Shown here: positions 1-7,359 of the stretch, piece after piece
Layout: every line of letters begins with the position of its first letter
How positions within the stretch are numbered: position 1 is the stretch's first letter
Assembly (NCBI GenBank): GCA_016213305.1
Contig: JACRAV010000440.1
Location: 1-10,209, forward strand
Reading direction: 5' to 3'
DNA from: Candidatus Zixiibacteriota bacterium
GTDB taxonomy: Bacteria; Zixibacteria; MSB-5A5; GN15; FEB-12
Length of the DNA stretch: 10,209 bases
Notes under the pieces: model-generated
What the model was told of the DNA's origin: nothing
The model's database searches: none
What the model saw: the letters and a program-made list of their open reading frames with translations, nothing else
Program-made: the position numbers and the translations under genes

Positions 1-878
1 AAATCCTCTTTGCCGGCGTTCTGCTCGCCCCTGTACTGATTGCCAATTCCTACGGCGGGGGCACACTTCCGATGTCCCGATTCGACGAGCAACTGTCGTC
101 GATGCGGTCGGAGTACTCGGTGTATTCCCAGCAGACTCTTGACAGCGCCGGGAAATCCGGGTCGCAGGACAAGGCATCGCGCCCCAAACATCTTTCGCCG
201 GCCAAGGCGTTTGCCATGTCGCTGGTGGTTCCGGGCCTGGGGCAATTCTATAACGGGAGCAAGGTCAAGGCGGCCGGCTTCTTTGCGCTCGACGTCGCCG
301 CCTGGGCGCTGAACTTCAAGTACCGCGCCGATGGAAGGGACGCTACCGCCACATTCGAGAAATTCCAGCAGGACAATTGGAAGCGGACCCGATACGAGGA
401 CCAGTATCTCTTGTGGGTCTATGGCAAGAACGACGACGATTCGATCACGGCAACCGAGGTATCGCATCATCTGCCCGATCAGCCGACCCAGCAGTATTAC
501 GAAATGACGGGCAAATATGACCAGTTCGCCTGGGGGTGGGTGGACGCGACTTACCAGGGGAAACCGATCGATTCGTTCAGCGCCACGTCGCCGATGGATT
601 CCATCAACGTCAACCACCCGGCGCCCACTTCGAATCTTCGCTTTCAGTACGAGACCATGCGCCACGAGGCCAATAAAAAGTTCGATGCCGCCGATCGCTG
701 GGTGATGGTCGCGCTGGCCAACCATCTGATCAGCGCGTTCGACGCGCTCCTGACAGCCAAACGCAAGAACAATCAGGGTGGGGCGGGTGAGTTCGGGCGG
801 GTGAAGATCAAGGCGGACCTGAGAACCATTTATGCGTACCGCGACACGCCGTACCTTCGCTGTAGCTACGCTTTCTGA
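1..878 (+). CDS. Exported DUF5683-like protein with PGLGQFY motif, 5' partial
   Basis: The reading frame is open from the first complete codon at position 3. The 23 codons before the ATG at 72 encode a hydrophobic stretch (ILFAGVLLAPVLIANS) that looks like the core of a signal peptide. The true start therefore lies upstream of the window and the ATG at 72 is internal. Numbering from that Met, a hydrophobic segment with VPGLGQFYNG lies at 47-83, a YYEMTGKYDQF block at 142-152, and a helical segment ending NHLISAFDALLTAKRK at 217-232. The C-terminus is beta-like and ends in Phe. The PGxGQxYxG hairpin followed by a distal xHxISxxDA helix resembles DUF5683-type envelope proteins; this is family recall, not a search result. 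It is a clear paralogue of the next gene and probably its operon partner. The biochemical role is unknown. I am confident it is a real exported protein and less sure of the family name. Confidence 0.85.
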   Translation, partial: ILFAGVLLAPVLIANSYGGGTLPMSRFDEQLSSMRSEYSVYSQQTLDSAGKSGSQDKASRPKHLSPAKAFAMSLVVPGLGQFYNGSKVKAAGFFALDVAAWALNFKYRADGRDATATFEKFQQDNWKRTRYEDQYLLWVYGKNDDDSITATEVSHHLPDQPTQQYYEMTGKYDQFAWGWVDATYQGKPIDSFSATSPMDSINVNHPAPTSNLRFQYETMRHEANKKFDAADRWVMVALANHLISAFDALLTAKRKNNQGGAGEFGRVKIKADLRTIYAYRDTPYLRCSYAF

Positions 879-887
879 GGTAAAGTC

Positions 888-1673
888 ATGTTTGTGTGCC
901 GGATCAAATTGTTCCTCTGTACAAGCGCGCTGGTGGTAGCCCTCGGGGTTTGTGCCGATACGACGGCGCAGGCGCTATCTCAGCGGCAGAGTCAATTTGC
1001 ATTCGACGACCGAAAAGACGAGTTTGGAGAAGCCAACGCGAAACCGTCTCCGGATTCAACGAAGGCGTCGGCGAAACCGAAGAAGAGTATGTGGAAGGCG
1101 GCCGGTCTTTCGGCTCTGGTTCCGGGAGCGGGGCAGTACTATCTCGGCCATCGACAAAAGGCGCGGGCGTTTTTCGGGGTGGAAACCGCCGGCTGGATCG
1201 GGTTTGCGTCGTTTCAGATATACTCCCACTGGAAGAAGGACGATCTCATACGCTTCGCTCGCGAGCGCGCCAATGCCCGGCTTGACGGCAAGAGCGACGA
1301 ATTTCTCGATCTGGTCGGATTCTATCCGAGTATTCGTGATTACAATAACCTTGGCCGGGTGTACGATCCGGAACGGCCATACCTTGATGATTCCCCCGAC
1401 AACCACTGGCAATGGCAGACGGAAGAGGATCGGACGGCCTACCGCACGATCAAAAACCGGAGCCGCGAGGCGCACCGTCGGGCGCAGTTCATGATCGGAG
1501 CGGTCATTGTGAACCGGATTGTTTCGGTGATCGACGCGGTGCGAAGCGCCCGGCAGAAGGAACGAACGATTGACGAAACTTTTTCGTCGGTCAATGAATC
1601 CCGCGTCCACCTGACTTTCGATCCCAATTCAGACCGCCAACAGGTGCGGCTGTCGATCACCACCAACTGGTAG
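888..1673 (+). CDS. Exported DUF5683-like protein, paralogue of the preceding gene
   Basis: This 261-residue protein starts with a signal peptide (hydrophobic 8-22, likely cleavage after AQA at 27-29), followed by a charged linker rich in Lys, Ser and Pro. A hydrophobic segment with LVPGAGQYYLG lies at 77-87. A middle block EFLDLVGFYPSIRDYNN (138-154) matches the YYEMTGKYDQF block of its neighbour, and a helix ending VNRIVSVIDAVRSARQK (208-224) matches its NHLISAFDALLTAK. The C-terminus is a beta-like strand ending in Trp. Order and spacing of the blocks match the upstream gene, so the two are tandem paralogues that have diverged widely. The start is supported by a GAGG ribosome-binding site (877-880) that overlaps the upstream stop, 7 bases before ATG. 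It is cotranscribed with its neighbours by spacing. Function is unknown; an envelope location is inferred from the signal peptide and neighbours. Confidence 0.88.
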   Translation: MFVCRIKLFLCTSALVVALGVCADTTAQALSQRQSQFAFDDRKDEFGEANAKPSPDSTKASAKPKKSMWKAAGLSALVPGAGQYYLGHRQKARAFFGVETAGWIGFASFQIYSHWKKDDLIRFARERANARLDGKSDEFLDLVGFYPSIRDYNNLGRVYDPERPYLDDSPDNHWQWQTEEDRTAYRTIKNRSREAHRRAQFMIGAVIVNRIVSVIDAVRSARQKERTIDETFSSVNESRVHLTFDPNSDRQQVRLSITTNW

Positions 1674-1674
1674 T

Positions 1675-2619
1675 ATGAATCGGACCGCGCTGATTATCGG
1701 GGGAGTCGTGGCGCTGATCTGTGGATGCGGCCGGCCGCCGCATACGGAACCACCGGCAACCTCGACGGCGGCTCCCCTTGCGGTAGTGGTCGATACGATT
1801 ATATCGGGGGAAATTCTCGGGCAGACCATGAAACAACCGACCGGACTGGCAATCGATGCCGGCGGAAATCTGATCGTATCGGACGCAGGTAATCACCGGG
1901 TAGTCAGATTCACTTCGGCGCTAGTTCCTGAAACGGAAGTTGGTGGATATGGCACGCAAGCCGGACTGTTCATCCGTCCGGGGTATATGGTTGTCGATGC
2001 GTCCGGGATGCGGGTGGTTGACGAGGGAAACAAGCGGATTTGCCGTCTCGACAAACAGCTACGGTATGTCGATCAGATCAACTTTTCCGACCTTGATAAT
2101 CCGCTCGACTATGGCACCCCGGCGGGGGTGGCGATCGACCGGTCAGGATACATCTGGGTGACTGACAGGGAAAAGAGCCGGGTGGTGGTGTATGATGTGG
2201 TTGGGCAGTTCAACCGCTTCATCGCCGAGTACGGGTATTCCGGCGGAGCGCTTTCGTCGCCGGAAAAAGTCATGGGTGTTCAATCTGGCGATCATGTCAT
2301 CTGCGACGCCGGGAACCATCGGATCGTGATTTACGATCAATACGGCAATTACGACCGGGCGATTACCGATATGGAATTTCAGTCGCCGGTGGCGGTTTCG
2401 ATTGACCGCGACGGCCGATTCTGGATTCTGGACCAGAAAGCGGGACGCATATTTGTCTTCTCGCCGACCGGCGCGCGATTGCTCGCGGTTGGACCGGATA
2501 TCCCCGGCGGCGGCCGGATGCTGAGCGCTCCTTCGGATATTGTCGTCGATGGCGAGCGTGTGATTGTCGCCGACACCGGCAACGACCGCATTCTCATCTG
2601 CCGCGGCCTCTCGCAATAG
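1675..2619 (+). CDS. NHL-repeat beta-propeller lipoprotein
   Basis: This 314-residue protein has a hydrophobic leader ending in a lipobox-like ICGC (15-18). Cys18 is the likely lipidated residue; Cys at position -2 is unusual. A short Pro/Thr/Ala-rich linker follows. Residues about 52-312 hold six NHL-type repeats, recognised by P-x-G/V-x-x-x-D-x-x-G then V/I-x-D-x-x-N/K-x-R-V/I. Starts lie near 54, 101, 148, 195, 237 and 285, with the clearest signatures at SDAGNHRVVRF (69-79), CDAGNHRIVIYD (210-221) and ADTGNDRILIC (299-309). Six repeats suit a complete six-bladed propeller, usually a protein-binding scaffold. ATG lies one base after the upstream stop with no clear Shine-Dalgarno, so translational coupling is likely. 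The protein sits before a barrel protein and an Omp85 gene, which recalls the BamB-BamA pairing, although BamB is an eight-bladed propeller of a different repeat family. A BamB-like role is inference. Confidence 0.93.
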   Translation: MNRTALIIGGVVALICGCGRPPHTEPPATSTAAPLAVVVDTIISGEILGQTMKQPTGLAIDAGGNLIVSDAGNHRVVRFTSALVPETEVGGYGTQAGLFIRPGYMVVDASGMRVVDEGNKRICRLDKQLRYVDQINFSDLDNPLDYGTPAGVAIDRSGYIWVTDREKSRVVVYDVVGQFNRFIAEYGYSGGALSSPEKVMGVQSGDHVICDAGNHRIVIYDQYGNYDRAITDMEFQSPVAVSIDRDGRFWILDQKAGRIFVFSPTGARLLAVGPDIPGGGRMLSAPSDIVVDGERVIVADTGNDRILICRGLSQ

Positions 2620-2627
2620 GGAAACTG

Positions 2628-5600
2628 ATGTCAAGGCGCTGGGTCTGGCTGGTGGCTCCGACTTTGGCGTGTGGTCTCGCCGCGAGCAGTTCTCAGGCCC
2701 GTACCTCAATTGTCATTAGCGGCGACGCGCTCACTTCGGAAATCAGACTGGGCGACGCAAGGATTATCCTTGGCTCCGACTCAGTGGTCCTCAACGGAAA
2801 GATACTGGCGCGGGGAGAAGATTATTCACTCGGCGGATTTCCCCCAGTGTTACGGCTCAACAATTTTCAGCCGGCACCATCCGATACCCTTCGCATCTCA
2901 TTCTCTCCCTGGCCGGCCTGGTTGAAAGTCGATTGGGGGAGACCAATCCTTGCGCCGGAAAATCCGGGTGCGCCAATCCCAACGCCGCCGGGCGTGGGAG
3001 TGAATCCTCCTTCAAATCAGTGGAGCGATCTCCGTCTGTCGGGGAACAAGAGCTTTCGGGTGATTTCCGGCAGTACCGGCGGCTCGAGCTTTGGGCAGTC
3101 GCTCGATCTGGCCATTTCCGGTGAATTATCGCCGGGGGTGGAGCTGACCGGCGCGGTTTCGGACCGGGGGTATGATCCGATCTACGGCGTCGCCAACAGC
3201 CGGATCAATGAGTTCGACCGATTATATCTTCGGTTGAAATCCTTGCGTCTGCTGACTCAGGTCGGCGATATCACCATTGCCGATCCGCGCGGGCCGGGCC
3301 GCACGCGCGATATGTCCGGCGGATCGGCCGATCTCCACTACCCCACCTGGTCGCTGGGGGGAGTGGCGGCGAGACCGCGCGGAAGATTTCAGTCGGTGCG
3401 ATTGTCCGGCTCCGATGGTTTTCAGGGGCCGTATCAGCCCGGAGCGGGGATTGCCGCCATCGTGCCCGGTTCCGAACAGGTCTGGCTCGACGGCCGTTTG
3501 CTCGAACGCGGCGCGAACAAGGATTACGCCATTGATTACCCGACCGGACGGGTGACGTTCACCGCCCTGCATCCGATCGATTCGCGGAGCCGGATCGAAA
3601 TAGATTTCGAGCCGCTGGCCACGCAGTATCGTCAGGAGTATTTCTCAGGCGGAGGGGGCGTCAGTTCGCGCGATTCGTCCCGCCGCCTCAACCTGTCGAT
3701 CCGGCGCGAGGGGGATGACCGGGGGCAATCGTTGACATCACTTAGTCCGCAGGATATATCGGCGCTGGGGCAATCGACCGATTCGATCATTGCCCTGAGC
3801 GGCGTGAAAGTTGATTCACTCGGCAATTACCGGTTGATGACCGACTCGCTTCCTGATACGGTCTGGGTGTATGTCGGCGTTCCGAACGGCGATCACACGG
3901 TACGGTTTTCGTTTGTCGGGACTGGCAAAGGGGCATACCGGTTTTTTGGGGGTGATCAGTATCAATTCGTCGGTGCGGGTATCGGAGACTATCAGCCGAT
4001 TATCTTACTGACGGCTCCCCAGCGGGTGGAATCGGGACGATTGTCCGGGGTGGTCGGATTGAGATCAATCGGGGTAGTCTCCGCCGATGTGCGAATCTCT
4101 CGGGTCAGCCGGAATCTCTGGTCCGATCGGGCCGCAAGTGAGGCATCGTATCACCGACTGACGGCCGAAAAATCCTGGCAGTCGCACGGTGCGACCAACA
4201 AGCTGGCGCTCAATCGACAATACATCGAGGCGGGATTTGTGTCGGATCAGCGGCTGGATGATCCTGACCTGGCGCGACAGTTCTTAGCCCCATCGATTAT
4301 GGTTCCCGACCGCACCCGAACGCGGCATGATGTCACGGCGCAGATATCACCATTCGGCGGACTATTGCTGAAACCGGAGGTGTCGCGGCTCGAATACGAC
4401 GTGACTTTTCGATCACATGCGGTGGGGATTGGGTGCGACGCGAAAGTGTCGTCGCGGCTGAGTCTGGCCGGGGGGTGGCGCTCCGTCTGGTCAAAGTATC
4501 TGCTCTCGCCTGCGGACGGTCAGGGGAGGGTGCGGAGCGGGTCACTCGCCGGAGTATATGCCGCCGGGAAGACCAGCGTCAGGTCGGAAACGGAATATGA
4601 TGAGCGCCACAACACCTATGGTGCGACGGCCTCGGGCACCAGATTCGCGCGGACGTCGCTGGAGGTGGCGAGCAACCGCAATTCGCTTCGATATGAATTT
4701 TATCGCGAGGATACGCTCATCACGCGCTGGAGTAGAAATTTCAATCGTCACCGGCTCAACCTCGGGGGAGAACGGAGTTTGGGGAGGATTCGGATCGACG
4801 GTATTCTGACCGGTCAATGGCTGGACCAGTCAACGGGGAACTCGCACACCTTACTGGGGCGGGCGAATATCGGCGTCGATCAGCCCCGCCGAAATATGCG
4901 CACGACCGCCGAATATATGCTGTCGGAGGAACGGCGCAATGCCCGTGGTTTCAGTTATCTGCAGGTCGATCAGGGGCGCGGGAATTATCGGCTCGATAAT
5001 GGTCGGTACATCCCCGATCCGTTCGGGAATTACATCCGTCTGGAGGAACTCCTCTCCGACCAGCAGCGCGTTCGCCGGGGCGAGCGAAGTTTCCAGTTCA
5101 CCAAAGAGGATAGGAACGCGGTGGTGCGGCTGAACTCGACGATCACCGAGGAACTTCTTCCCGCCGGAAGCCGGCCGATCTGGTGGCTGGTTCCGTTTGC
5201 CAGCGACCAATCCCAACCGTATTTATTCTACGACCGACGGTACTCGCTTGATATCCGACTGGTAAAAGTACAGTCGGTTCATCTTTTCAATATCGCCGCC
5301 GGCGACAACCGGGAACAGCGGCTGATCGCCGACCAGTCTCGGGTACGGACCGATCTGCGCCGAAAGCTGTATCTTCGTCAGCCGGTCCGACAGTGGTCGC
5401 TGGAGGAGGGGATCGAGTGGTTCAAAGCCGAGCGGGATATTCTGTACGGCGACGCCGGTCGATCGCTTGGCTGGCGGGTCAGCGGGGGGATTCGCCGTAC
5501 TCTGACTTCGGGCGAGATCAGCGCCGAGCTGGGCTGGCGCACCGCAGAAGGGAATGCGCAGGAGAAGTCAAAATTAGTGACCATTCATTCCGCGATGCGG

Positions 5601-5852
5601 CTGTCCATTCCGAAGCGCGGTGAGATGCGGCTGGAGGCCGAAGCGTATCGGCAATCTGTGGAAGGGGTGATGGGAATTGTTTCTACGGTCTTGACGGACA
5701 ATCATGAGGGAGGCAAGGGGGTCAACTGGACAGTCGCCTTCAATGCCGGAGTATCATCCAGTGTGAAGGCGAGTATATCGCTCAACGGCCGGTACGCCGA
5801 TTCCCGGCCGGGCCAACTGTTTGCACGATCCGAAATGGTGGCGGAGTTTTAG
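2628..5852 (+). CDS. Large predicted outer-membrane beta-barrel protein with N-terminal beta modules
   Basis: This 1074-residue protein has a signal peptide (hydrophobic 6-19, likely cleavage after SQA at 22-24). An N-terminal beta module (26-100) contains VVLNGKILARGEDY, and a Pro-rich linker spans 106-130. Residues 135-220 hold SLDLAISGELSPGVELTG and SDRGYDPIYG, which look like the opening strands of a barrel or sheet. A second module (282-330) repeats the first with VWLDGRLLERGANKDY. Two G-x-G-x-Y motifs lie at 433-437 and 783-787. From about 470 to the end there are alternating polar/hydrophobic strands with many Arg and Tyr, ending in Phe1074 like outer-membrane barrel terminal strands. 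I recall similar unnamed proteins in Gemmatimonadetes, Latescibacteria and related genomes but no established name. It lacks a visible TPS domain, plug or TonB box. AGGGA (2618-2622) precedes the ATG. It may be the client or partner of the Omp85 protein encoded directly downstream. Confidence 0.9.
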   Translation: MSRRWVWLVAPTLACGLAASSSQARTSIVISGDALTSEIRLGDARIILGSDSVVLNGKILARGEDYSLGGFPPVLRLNNFQPAPSDTLRISFSPWPAWLKVDWGRPILAPENPGAPIPTPPGVGVNPPSNQWSDLRLSGNKSFRVISGSTGGSSFGQSLDLAISGELSPGVELTGAVSDRGYDPIYGVANSRINEFDRLYLRLKSLRLLTQVGDITIADPRGPGRTRDMSGGSADLHYPTWSLGGVAARPRGRFQSVRLSGSDGFQGPYQPGAGIAAIVPGSEQVWLDGRLLERGANKDYAIDYPTGRVTFTALHPIDSRSRIEIDFEPLATQYRQEYFSGGGGVSSRDSSRRLNLSIRREGDDRGQSLTSLSPQDISALGQSTDSIIALSGVKVDSLGNYRLMTDSLPDTVWVYVGVPNGDHTVRFSFVGTGKGAYRFFGGDQYQFVGAGIGDYQPIILLTAPQRVESGRLSGVVGLRSIGVVSADVRISRVSRNLWSDRAASEASYHRLTAEKSWQSHGATNKLALNRQYIEAGFVSDQRLDDPDLARQFLAPSIMVPDRTRTRHDVTAQISPFGGLLLKPEVSRLEYDVTFRSHAVGIGCDAKVSSRLSLAGGWRSVWSKYLLSPADGQGRVRSGSLAGVYAAGKTSVRSETEYDERHNTYGATASGTRFARTSLEVASNRNSLRYEFYREDTLITRWSRNFNRHRLNLGGERSLGRIRIDGILTGQWLDQSTGNSHTLLGRANIGVDQPRRNMRTTAEYMLSEERRNARGFSYLQVDQGRGNYRLDNGRYIPDPFGNYIRLEELLSDQQRVRRGERSFQFTKEDRNAVVRLNSTITEELLPAGSRPIWWLVPFASDQSQPYLFYDRRYSLDIRLVKVQSVHLFNIAAGDNREQRLIADQSRVRTDLRRKLYLRQPVRQWSLEEGIEWFKAERDILYGDAGRSLGWRVSGGIRRTLTSGEISAELGWRTAEGNAQEKSKLVTIHSAMRLSIPKRGEMRLEAEAYRQSVEGVMGIVSTVLTDNHEGGKGVNWTVAFNAGVSSSVKASISLNGRYADSRPGQLFARSEMVAEF

Positions 5853-7322
5853 ATGGGCATAAGAGCGATCATCCTCGGATTGGCAATACTGGCGCTTAGC
5901 TTTGTATATCCCTGTTCGGCCGCTTCGCCCGGCGATCCGCCCCGCGTGATTCTCATAAAAGTCACCGGCGACACGACCTTCGCCAGGGCGACCAATGTCG
6001 CGTTTACAAAGGAGAATCTTGATGAGGCCATCGCCACGATTGTCCGACCATATCTGGATTCCGGGTATTATTACTGCCAGGCGACCGTTACGGATGTTGC
6101 ATCCTCAGACGACGGCATGTCGGTTGAACTGCGGCTGATCCGGGGACCGCTTGTTACCCTGCATGATATCACCTGTGTCGGACTTTCGCGCACGAAGCCG
6201 GCGACCGTTCGCAAGTATATCAATCTTCCCGATAGTACGCCGCTGACCGATCGGGCGGTTTCCAAGCTCTCGGCGCGTGCCCGTTCAATACCATTTCTCA
6301 CCATGAATGCCCCGGCGACGGTCGCGCCGCTACCGGGGTATACGGCGGCGGATTTGCATCTGACCTTTCGCGAGCCGCGCCAATTGGTTCTGCAAGGGAC
6401 GGCGGGGTACCGGGCCGATGATCGCAACGGTTTGATCTGGTCGCTCACGGCCGCCATGCGCAATCTGTTCGGCGATGGACGGCAGGTGCGGCTGGCGACC
6501 GACCGGACCGACAAAGATCACAACACCCTTGGAGTTCTCTACCGCCAGCCGCTTTTTTGGTTCGGGGTGAGCGACTGGTCGATTGATTTGTCCACCCGCA
6601 ATTTCCGCAAGCAGTTCTATGAGTTCAATTCGGCGGTGCGGCTTGAGACCCGGATTGGTAATCAGACGGCGGTTGGGGTGGGAGCAGGGTGGAAACGGGT
6701 GGACCCCGCCACCAGCGATTCGTCATACCAGCGGTACACGGCCGGACTCGATTACCGCAGTTCGAGTTTCGAAGACACAATCAATCCTGTCGGCGGGGCG
6801 CGGCTTGACTGGTCGGCCGCCTACGTGAACAGAAGATATCGGTCCGATTCCGCGTCAACACCCAGATCATCGCAGAATGAAACCAGAGCGTGGATCAAGG
6901 GGGAGTATTGTCGCAAACTGCCCTCCCGTCTGGTGGGAATCGTGGCTGGCAATTTCGCGACGCTTGAAACGAAGGAAGCGCTACCTCCGATCTCGGAACT
7001 GTACCTGATCGGCGGACATGGCACGCTTCGCGGGTACCGCACCGACCAGTTCGCCGCCCGTCGCGCCGCCTATGGCTCCGGGGAACTTCGCTGGCGGGGC
7101 AAAAACGGGTACCTGAGCGGATTCTGCGACTTTGCCTGGCTCAACCGTCCGGAAAAGAAGCCGGACAACTCGGTGGTCGCCGTAGAGCAGACACAGGTCG
7201 GATACGGCATTGGGCTGAACCTGATCGATCGCGGCCGGGCGGTGACACTCGCTTTCAGCTGGAATCCCGGTGTCCGCTTTCGCCGACCCCAAGTATTATT
7301 GAAACTGGTCACCGGTCTTTAG
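5853..7322 (+). CDS. Omp85/TamA-like outer-membrane assembly or translocation protein
   Basis: This 489-residue protein has a signal peptide (hydrophobic 5-19, cleavage near CSA at 21-23). A POTRA-like domain spans about 31-100 with the typical YLDSGYYYCQATV (67-79), and a second, shorter one spans about 101-173. A 16-strand-type barrel follows: first-strand signature NLFGDGRQ (204-211), DTINPVGGARLDW (308-320), and the hallmark L6 motif GGHGTLRGY (387-395) with Arg393. Omp85 proteins fold or translocate proteins across the outer membrane; the L6 RGF/RGY motif contacts the barrel wall. Two POTRAs and this length are shorter than BamA (five) and TamA (three) and near the TpsB/FhaC plan. The barrel ends in Leu rather than the usual aromatic residue. 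ATG abuts the upstream stop codon, with GGAG at 5843-5846, so it is translated together with the large barrel gene. Cys75 and Cys108 in the periplasmic part could form a disulfide. The family call is firm, the substrate unknown. Confidence 0.95.
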   Translation: MGIRAIILGLAILALSFVYPCSAASPGDPPRVILIKVTGDTTFARATNVAFTKENLDEAIATIVRPYLDSGYYYCQATVTDVASSDDGMSVELRLIRGPLVTLHDITCVGLSRTKPATVRKYINLPDSTPLTDRAVSKLSARARSIPFLTMNAPATVAPLPGYTAADLHLTFREPRQLVLQGTAGYRADDRNGLIWSLTAAMRNLFGDGRQVRLATDRTDKDHNTLGVLYRQPLFWFGVSDWSIDLSTRNFRKQFYEFNSAVRLETRIGNQTAVGVGAGWKRVDPATSDSSYQRYTAGLDYRSSSFEDTINPVGGARLDWSAAYVNRRYRSDSASTPRSSQNETRAWIKGEYCRKLPSRLVGIVAGNFATLETKEALPPISELYLIGGHGTLRGYRTDQFAARRAAYGSGELRWRGKNGYLSGFCDFAWLNRPEKKPDNSVVAVEQTQVGYGIGLNLIDRGRAVTLAFSWNPGVRFRRPQVLLKLVTGL

Positions 7323-7330
7323 GGTTGATC

Positions 7331-7348
7331 TGCCGACAGTCGTCGGCA
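7331..7348 (+). other. Perfect 7-bp stem-loop between the Omp85 and UbiA genes
   Basis: TGCCGAC and GTCGGCA form a perfect inverted repeat around the loop AGTC. It starts 9 bases after the Omp85 stop and ends 11 bases before the UbiA start. No T-tract follows (TATTATCC instead), so it is not a classical intrinsic terminator. It could mark the operon end, stabilise the upstream mRNA 3' end, or lie in the UbiA leader. Confidence 0.45.
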
Positions 7349-7359
7349 TATTATCCGTT

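Noticed and set aside
1056..1610. Minus-strand open frame of 184 codons within the second paralogue
   Set aside because: It overlaps a gene supported by a signal peptide, ribosome-binding site and paralogy. The antisense product shows no domain and is Arg/Pro-rich as expected for a shadow frame.
2628..5852. SprA-type type IX secretion translocon or TonB-dependent receptor
   Set aside because: SprA is more than twice this length, and no plug domain or TonB box is visible after the signal peptide. No other type IX secretion gene is in the window.
2628..7322. Classical two-partner secretion pair (TpsA client with TpsB pore)
   Set aside because: The large protein has no visible NPNGI-type TPS domain or beta-helix repeats near its N-terminus, and it looks like a barrel itself. 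The Omp85 L6 motif alone does not distinguish TpsB.
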